Of a stretch of 64,000 nt of DNA, positions 59,389-64,000 are shown piece after piece. Positions within the stretch are counted from its first letter, which is position 1, and every line of letters starts with the position of its first letter. The notes below the pieces were generated by a model. It worked only from the letters and a program-made list of their open reading frames with translations. It made no database searches and was not told where the DNA came from. Made by a program: the position numbers and the translations under genes. Origin of the DNA: Streptomyces sp. NBC_00190 (GTDB lineage: Bacteria > Actinomycetota > Actinomycetes > Streptomycetales > Streptomycetaceae); contig NZ_CP108131.1 of the NCBI RefSeq assembly GCF_036203305.1, positions 5,084,001-5,148,000 of the forward strand, in the 5' to 3' direction.

Positions 59389-59823
59389 GTGTTCAACGAC
59401 ATAGGAGCACTCGAACTCGTCACGATCGTGGTGCTCGCCATTCTCGTCTTCGGCCCGGACAAACTGCCCAAGGTCATTCAGGACGTGACGGGCGTCATCC
59501 GGAAGATCCGTGCGTTCTCGGACAGCGCCAAGCAGGACATCCGCTCCGAACTCGGCCCGGAATTCAAGGACTTCGAGTTCGAGGACCTGAACCCGAAGAC
59601 CTTCATCCGCAAGCAGCTGACCGAGAACGAGGACCTCAAGGAGCTCCGCAGCAGCTTCGATCTCCGCAAGGAGCTGAACGACGTCACCGACGCCGTCAAC
59701 AGCAAGGAGACGGACCTCCCGTCGGCCGCCACGCCCGGCGACGGCACCGGTCCCGACCTGCTGAAGAAGCCCGCCGCGCCCGCCTCCGACCAGCGCGCCC
59801 GCTTCGACGCCGACGCCACCTGA
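59389..59823 (+). CDS. tatB: twin-arginine translocase subunit TatB
   Basis: A 144-residue Tat component. The N-terminus (IGALELVTIVVLAILVFGPD) has the membrane helix, the FGP hinge and the amphipathic helix KLPKVIQDVTGVIRKI, followed by a long charged coil. TatB receives folded substrates with RR signals from TatC. Start GTG 59389 follows GAGGAG. It follows htrA by 57 bases and is likely in the same transcript. Confidence 0.92.
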   Translation: MFNDIGALELVTIVVLAILVFGPDKLPKVIQDVTGVIRKIRAFSDSAKQDIRSELGPEFKDFEFEDLNPKTFIRKQLTENEDLKELRSSFDLRKELNDVTDAVNSKETDLPSAATPGDGTGPDLLKKPAAPASDQRARFDADAT

Positions 59824-59936
59824 CGCGCGACCTGCCCGGCGATCGGGGGTGGGATGGCTATCCTCCATGAGTCCGGATCCAGGATGCCCGCGGGGGGCTG
59901 GCCGTTCCGGACCCCACGGAACGAGAGGCCGCTCAG

Positions 59937-60656
59937 ATGGAGACGACGAGCAGTAGTCGGGTAGGGGCGCAGACCGCCGATACGCCCGCCCACGCCGCCG
60001 CACCCGCGCAGGAACCGCAGACCACCACGCAGCCGCAGGAGGCCGCCGCTCCCGTCCCGGCGGCCCGCCGGACGGCCGGGGGGTTCCTGGCGGCCGACTT
60101 CCCCTGGTACGGGCTGGACGGGGCCTTCACCGGCCCCCGCTGGCTCATGCAGGTCGGCACCGGCGCCGACGGCACCGTCGAGCACGGATCCACCGGCCAC
60201 GGCGACGAGCCGTCCGCCCGCGGCGAGATCGCCACCGGTGAGAAGGAGCGCTTCGCGGTGGTCGTCACCGTCGCGAGCAACCCGGTCCGGCGCAGCGGCG
60301 ACGGCACCGGCACCCTGGAGGCCACCTCGGTCTCCTCGGCGGCCTGGCTGGCCGGGTCGGGGCTGCTGGCCTACAGCTGGCCCGGGCAGATGGACCACTC
60401 CCTGCGCAGCGACTGGCTCGACCAGCAGACCGAGGCCGCGTGGGAACTCGCGGACGATCTCGCGGGGCCGGACTGGTCGACGCTGTCGCTGCCGGTGGAC
60501 GGGGAGCCGACGCCGTTCCACTACCGCGAGTCGGAGTTCGGCTGGGTGCTCGCCGGGTCCACCAGCAGCGGGGTGCACCTCGGCGCCTACGGCCGGGGCA
60601 TGAGCGCGTACGGCCTCGGCTTCTCGGTCATCGGCGACCTGGCGGCGTACGAGTAG
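59937..60656 (+). CDS. hypothetical protein of unknown family
   Basis: A 239-residue protein. The first 55 residues are Ala/Pro/Gln-rich and probably disordered. The remainder is a compact domain with several tryptophans (FPWYGLDGAF, GPRWLMQVG, WPGQMDHSLRSDW, EFGWVLAGS). There is no signal peptide or membrane helix, so it is probably cytoplasmic. No family is recognised; the position between tatB and mrp may be streptomycete-specific. Start ATG 59937. Confidence 0.7.
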   Translation: METTSSSRVGAQTADTPAHAAAPAQEPQTTTQPQEAAAPVPAARRTAGGFLAADFPWYGLDGAFTGPRWLMQVGTGADGTVEHGSTGHGDEPSARGEIATGEKERFAVVVTVASNPVRRSGDGTGTLEATSVSSAAWLAGSGLLAYSWPGQMDHSLRSDWLDQQTEAAWELADDLAGPDWSTLSLPVDGEPTPFHYRESEFGWVLAGSTSSGVHLGAYGRGMSAYGLGFSVIGDLAAYE

Positions 60657-60670
60657 GGGTCGCGCGGGCA

Positions 60671-60711
60671 ACGCGAAGGGGCGCCGCTCGTCGAGCGGCG
60701 CCCCTTCGCGT
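60671..60711. terminator. 20-base perfect bidirectional terminator
   Basis: ACGCGAAGGGGCGCCGCTCG (60671-60690) has its exact reverse complement at 60692-60711, with one central base. It separates the unknown gene from the converging mrp gene. Confidence 0.9.
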
Positions 60712-60723
60712 GCGCGGCGGGAA

Positions 60724-61893
60724 TCAGAACTTGTTGCGCGGGGTGATGCCGAGCGACATGCCCGACAGGCCGCGCGCGCGGCCGCCCAGCTTGCCAGCGA
60801 TCGACCGCAGGGCAGCGCCCGCCGGGGAGTCGGGGTCGGACAGCACGACGGGCTTGCCCTCGTCGCCGCCCTCGCGCAGCCGGACGTCGATCGGGATGGA
60901 GCCCAGCACCGGCACCGTCGCGCCGACCGTCTTCGTCAGCCCGTCGGCGACCTTCTGGCCACCGCCCGAGCCGAAGACGTCCACCATCTCGTCACAGTGC
61001 GGGCACGGCAGGCCCGACATGTTCTCGACGACGCCGACGATCTTCTGGTGGGTCTGCACGGCGATCGAGCCGGCCCGCTCCGCGACCTCGGCGGCCGCCT
61101 GCTGCGGCGTGGTGACGACCAGGATCTCGGCATTCGGCACCAGCTGGGCCACCGAGATCGCGATGTCACCGGTGCCCGGCGGCAGGTCCAGCAGCAGCAC
61201 GTCCAGGTCGCCCCAGAACACGTCCGCCAGGAACTGCTGGAGGGCGCGGTGCAGCATCGGCCCGCGCCACACCACCGGCGCGTTGCCCGGGGTGAACATG
61301 CCGATGGAGATGACCTTCACGCCGTGCGCCGACGGCGGCATGATCATGTTCTCGACCTGGGTGGGGCGGCCGTCCACACCGAGCATGCGCGGCACGCTGT
61401 GCCCGTAGATGTCCGCGTCGACCACGCCGACCTTCAGGCCGTCCGCCGCCATCGCCGCGGCCAGGTTGACCGTGACCGAGGACTTGCCGACGCCACCCTT
61501 GCCGGACGCGACCGCGTACACACGGGTCAGCGAGCCCGGCTTGGCGAACGGCACCTCGCGCTCGGCGGTCCCGCCGCGCAGGCTGTTCGCCAGCTCCTTG
61601 CGCTGCTCGTCGCTCATCACGTCGAGGGAGACCGCGACCGAGGTGACGCCCGCGACCCGCTCGACGGCCTCGGTGACGTTCTTGGTGATGGTCTCGCGCA
61701 TGGGACAGCCCGACACCGTCAGGTAGACGGTGACGGCGACCGCGCCGCCGTCACCGATCTCCACCGATTTCACCATGCCGAGCTCGGTGATCGGCCGGTG
61801 GATCTCGGGGTCGTTCACCGTCGCCAGCGCATCGAGGATCGCGTCCTGCTCAGGCACTGCGGCGGCGTCGGCGGAGCTTGTGTCGGTAGCCAT
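60724..61893 (-). CDS. mrp: Mrp/NBP35-type iron-sulfur cluster carrier ATPase
   Basis: A 389-residue P-loop protein. An N-terminal FeS assembly P (DUF59/MIP18) domain (about 12-95) with PEIHRPITELGMV and GCPMRETI precedes the deviant Walker A SGKGGVGKS (about 131) and switch motifs. The CPHC pair (GLPCPHCDEM) at about 290 holds a bridging iron-sulfur cluster. It loads clusters onto target proteins. Start ATG 61893. It lies 42 bases after the DUF1003 gene, on the same strand. Confidence 0.93.
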   Translation of the reverse strand: MATDTSSADAAAVPEQDAILDALATVNDPEIHRPITELGMVKSVEIGDGGAVAVTVYLTVSGCPMRETITKNVTEAVERVAGVTSVAVSLDVMSDEQRKELANSLRGGTAEREVPFAKPGSLTRVYAVASGKGGVGKSSVTVNLAAAMAADGLKVGVVDADIYGHSVPRMLGVDGRPTQVENMIMPPSAHGVKVISIGMFTPGNAPVVWRGPMLHRALQQFLADVFWGDLDVLLLDLPPGTGDIAISVAQLVPNAEILVVTTPQQAAAEVAERAGSIAVQTHQKIVGVVENMSGLPCPHCDEMVDVFGSGGGQKVADGLTKTVGATVPVLGSIPIDVRLREGGDEGKPVVLSDPDSPAGAALRSIAGKLGGRARGLSGMSLGITPRNKF

Positions 61894-61935
61894 GCCCCGA
61901 TGGTACGGCTCGGTAGCACGGCTCAGGAAAGCCCG

Positions 61936-62643
61936 TCAGCGGTCGCCTTCGTCACGTTCCTGCGGGAATAGCCGCCGCTCGTCCATCTCCTTGATCAGAT
62001 CCTGGAACTCGGACCTGATCCAGTCACGCGTGGCGACCTCGCCCAGACCCATCCGCAGGGCCGCGATCTCCCGCGTCAGGTACTCGGTGTCGGCGATGGA
62101 GCGCTCGTTCTGCTTGCGGTCCTGCTCCAGGTTGACCCGGTCCCGGTCGTCCTGCCGGTTCTGCGCGAGCAGGATCAGCGGAGCGGCGTACGAGGCCTGC
62201 AGCGACAGCATCAGCGTCAGGAAGATGAACGGGTACTCGTCCCAGCGCAGGCCCTCCGGCGCGAAGATGTTCCACAGCACCCAGATGATGATGACGACCG
62301 TCATCCAGACGATGAACCGGCCCGTGCCGAGGAACCGCGCCACCCGCTCCGACAGCCGCCCGAACGCCTCCGGGTCGTACTCCGGCAGCAGCCGCCGGCG
62401 CGCCGGGCGCGGCAGGTCCAGCCGGGCCCGCGAACGCGTCAGCGCGCTCGAACCGGTCGACGGCGCGAACTGACCGGCCTTCGCCCGCTCGCCGCGCTCG
62501 AAGGAGGAACGTTCCACCCGCTCCGCGGCGGCCTCCGCCTGCCCGTGCTCGCGCGCCTGCCGCCGCGCCTGCTCGCGCCGCTCCCTGATCTGCTCGCGCC
62601 GCCGCTCACGCGACTGGTCGCCGCGCCCCCGCTCAGTGGCCAC
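61936..62643 (-). CDS. DUF1003 membrane protein
   Basis: A 235-residue protein. A very basic, Arg-rich cytoplasmic N-terminus (RGRGDQSRERRREQIRERRE) precedes two membrane helices (GRFIVWMTVVIIIWVLWNIF and PFIFLTLMLSLQASYAAPLI) and a charged coiled-coil end with AQNRQDDRDRVNLEQDRK. This is the standard DUF1003 core. GTG 62643 overlaps the upstream MgtE-like gene by eleven bases. Function is unknown. The pairing with an MgtE_N/CBS protein suggests a role in magnesium or membrane homeostasis, which is inference. Confidence 0.9.
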   Translation of the reverse strand: MATERGRGDQSRERRREQIRERREQARRQAREHGQAEAAAERVERSSFERGERAKAGQFAPSTGSSALTRSRARLDLPRPARRRLLPEYDPEAFGRLSERVARFLGTGRFIVWMTVVIIIWVLWNIFAPEGLRWDEYPFIFLTLMLSLQASYAAPLILLAQNRQDDRDRVNLEQDRKQNERSIADTEYLTREIAALRMGLGEVATRDWIRSEFQDLIKEMDERRLFPQERDEGDR

Positions 62644-63904
62644 CCACGGCCTCCTCCGAGTGGAAGTCCGTCTCGCGCCAGTCCTCGGGCAGCAAGTGGT
62701 CCAGTACGTCGTCCACCGTCACCGCGCCCAGCAGCGAACCGCTCTCGTCGACCACCGGCACGGCCACCATGTTGTACGCGGCCAGGTAGCTGGTCACCAC
62801 GGGCAGCGAGGCGTCCGGCCGCAGCGGCGCCAGGCCCGTGTCCACGATCGAGCTGACCAGCGTGAACGGAGGATCGCGCAGCAGCCGCTGGAAGTGCACC
62901 GTGCCCAGGTACTTGCCCGTCGGCGTCTCGTCCGGCGGCCGGCACACGTACACCTGCGCCGCCAGCGCCGGCGACAGGTCCGACTGCCGTACGCGGGCCA
63001 GCGCGTCCGCGACCGTCGCGTCCGGCCGCAGCACGATCGGCTCGGTGGTCATCAGACCGCCGGCCGTCCGCTCCTCGTAGGACATCAGGCGCCGCACGTC
63101 GGCCGCGTCGTCCGGCCGCATCAGCGTGAGCAGCCGCTCCTTGTCGTCCTCCGGCAGCTCGGACAGCAGGTCGGCCGCGTCGTCCGGGTCCATCGCCTCC
63201 AGGACGTCGGCGGCGCGCTCCTCCTTCAGCTTGCCGAGGATCTCCACCTGCTCGTCCTCCGGCAGCTCCTCCATGACGTCCGCGAGCCGGTCGTCGTCGA
63301 GGGCGTTGGCCACCTCGGCGCGCCGCTTCGGCGACAGGTGGTGCAGTACGTTCGCCACGTCGGCCGGGCGCATCTGCTCGAAGGTCGCGACCAGGTTCTC
63401 GGCGCCCTGCCCGTGCTCCTCCAGCGAGAAGCCGGTGACGGCGGACCACTCCACGGTCAGGGTCTCGCCGCGGCGGCGCAGCGCGCCCCCCTTGCCCTTC
63501 CGTACGAAGATCTTGTCGATCTCCCAGTCCCGGCGGGCCGGCAGCTGCTGGATGGCCACGTCCAGGACGGTGACCTCCTCGCCGGTCGCGGTCAGCGTCA
63601 CCCGGCGGTCCAGCAGCTCACCGAGGACCATCCGCTCGGTGGGGCGCTGCTCGAAGCGCCGCATGTTGACGACACCGGTGGTGATGACCTGCCCGGACTC
63701 CACGCCCGTGACCCGGGTCATCGGCAGGAAGATCCGGCGCCTGCTGACCACCTCGACCACCAGGCCCAGCAGCCGCGGCGGGCGTCCGCCGACGCGCAGC
63801 ATCGCCACGAGGTCACGGACCCGGCCGACCTGGTCGCCGTTGGGGTCGAATACGGGGACACCCGACAGATGCGAGACGAAGATCCGCGGGGCGCCTGCAG
63901 CCAT
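62633..63904 (-). CDS. MgtE_N-CBS protein without channel domain (PRC-barrel start)
   Basis: A 423-residue soluble protein. A PRC-barrel-like N-terminus (DPNGDQVGRVRDLVAMLRVG) precedes an MgtE_N superhelix (about 185-270, acidic repeats such as LHHLSPKRRAEVANAL and MDPDDAADLLSELPEDD) and two CBS domains with LVSSIVDTGL and VAVPVVDESG. The MgtE transmembrane channel is absent. ATG 63904 follows AGGAGG, and the longer frame to 63931 lacks a site. The Mg2+-sensing half of MgtE is kept, so it may regulate the adjacent DUF1003 protein. M. tuberculosis Rv1232c is similar, from memory. Confidence 0.88.
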   Translation of the reverse strand: MAAGAPRIFVSHLSGVPVFDPNGDQVGRVRDLVAMLRVGGRPPRLLGLVVEVVSRRRIFLPMTRVTGVESGQVITTGVVNMRRFEQRPTERMVLGELLDRRVTLTATGEEVTVLDVAIQQLPARRDWEIDKIFVRKGKGGALRRRGETLTVEWSAVTGFSLEEHGQGAENLVATFEQMRPADVANVLHHLSPKRRAEVANALDDDRLADVMEELPEDEQVEILGKLKEERAADVLEAMDPDDAADLLSELPEDDKERLLTLMRPDDAADVRRLMSYEERTAGGLMTTEPIVLRPDATVADALARVRQSDLSPALAAQVYVCRPPDETPTGKYLGTVHFQRLLRDPPFTLVSSIVDTGLAPLRPDASLPVVTSYLAAYNMVAVPVVDESGSLLGAVTVDDVLDHLLPEDWRETDFHSEEAVGGH

Positions 63905-63931
63905 CCGAGCGCCTCCTAGAGCGTCAATCAA

Positions 63932-64000
63932 CAGTCCTGCCGCCCCTCAGGCTAGCCCGTGCCCGCGGCAAGCGTCCTGGTGGGGCGGTCCGCCCGGGGA
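63932..64000. other. short region at the right edge
   Basis: The final 69 bases lie upstream of the MgtE-like gene and probably contain its promoter. No convincing start codon of another gene is visible. Nothing further can be said. Confidence 0.3.

Noticed and set aside
1..64000. Mobile elements, CRISPR arrays or defence genes
   Set aside because: No transposase, integrase, terminal repeats, regularly spaced repeats, restriction or toxin-antitoxin genes were recognised in any part of the window.

Overview
The window is a 64 kb piece of high-GC actinobacterial chromosome, almost certainly from a Streptomyces or close relative. The evidence is GC-rich third codon positions, frequent GTG and TTG starts, a mycothiol gene (mshB), a SpoIIE-type phosphatase with PAS and GAF domains, and a gene order I recall from Streptomyces. 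It is densely coding (about 58 genes), with no rRNA, complete tRNA, CRISPR array, insertion sequence or prophage that I could find. Most of it is conserved core chromosome.

Layout. 1-3.2 kb: tail of an unidentified gene, an EamA exporter, an isocitrate-lyase-superfamily enzyme and a threonine-synthase-like PLP enzyme. 3.4-8.7 kb: secreted subtilisin-type protease, a membrane protein with a septum-formation-type domain, a GntR regulator, a tiny SPOR protein, a NUDIX hydrolase and a free HATPase. 8.8-12.7 kb: an 873-residue PAS-PAS-GAF-PP2C-HATPase regulator and a helical-repeat protein. 12.7-19.5 kb (minus strand): a small coiled-coil protein, the succinate dehydrogenase genes sdhC-sdhA-sdhB, then a TPM-domain protein and pspA, all tightly packed. 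19.9-24.6 kb: an LpqW-like lipoprotein and typA. 25.0-36.8 kb: two complete tandem oligopeptide/dipeptide ABC transporter operons, each lipoprotein-permease-permease-ATPase-ATPase.

37-44.4 kb: small membrane proteins around mshB, a membrane-anchored peptidoglycan-binding-type protein, and an ABC-2 exporter coupled to a histidine kinase/response regulator pair. 44.5-53.5 kb: transglutaminase-like and GNAT genes, fdxA-dapC, a secreted Gly-rich protein, a lysozyme-like membrane protein, dapE, a LOG-family protein, a FolP2-type protein, a small DivIVA-like membrane protein and tag. 53.5-60.7 kb: an enoyl-CoA hydratase, a 55-residue DUF3117 protein, a PAP2-like membrane protein, an O-methyltransferase divergent from an ECF sigma factor, its zinc anti-sigma factor, an HtrA protease, tatB and an unknown gene. 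60.7-64 kb (minus strand): mrp, a DUF1003 membrane protein and an MgtE_N-CBS protein.

From about 20 kb onward the order of many genes resembles the Mycobacterium tuberculosis Rv1165-Rv1232c interval as I remember it (typA/lpqW, mshB, fdxC/dapC, dapE, LOG, folP2, tag, DUF3117, O-methyltransferase/sigE/rseA/htrA/tatB, mrp, DUF1003, MgtE-like). The themes are envelope homeostasis (protease, sigma/anti-sigma/HtrA, PspA, LpqW-like), peptide uptake, lysine/DAP synthesis, thiol redox and respiration. I see no clear-cut new defence or biosynthetic system. The most interesting leads are a well-placed ECF promoter, a Cys/His motif in the SdhC membrane segment, a degenerate DHPS paralogue, a split MgtE-like pair, long perfect-identity patches between the two ABC operons, and several strong inverted repeats upstream of regulators or enzymes.
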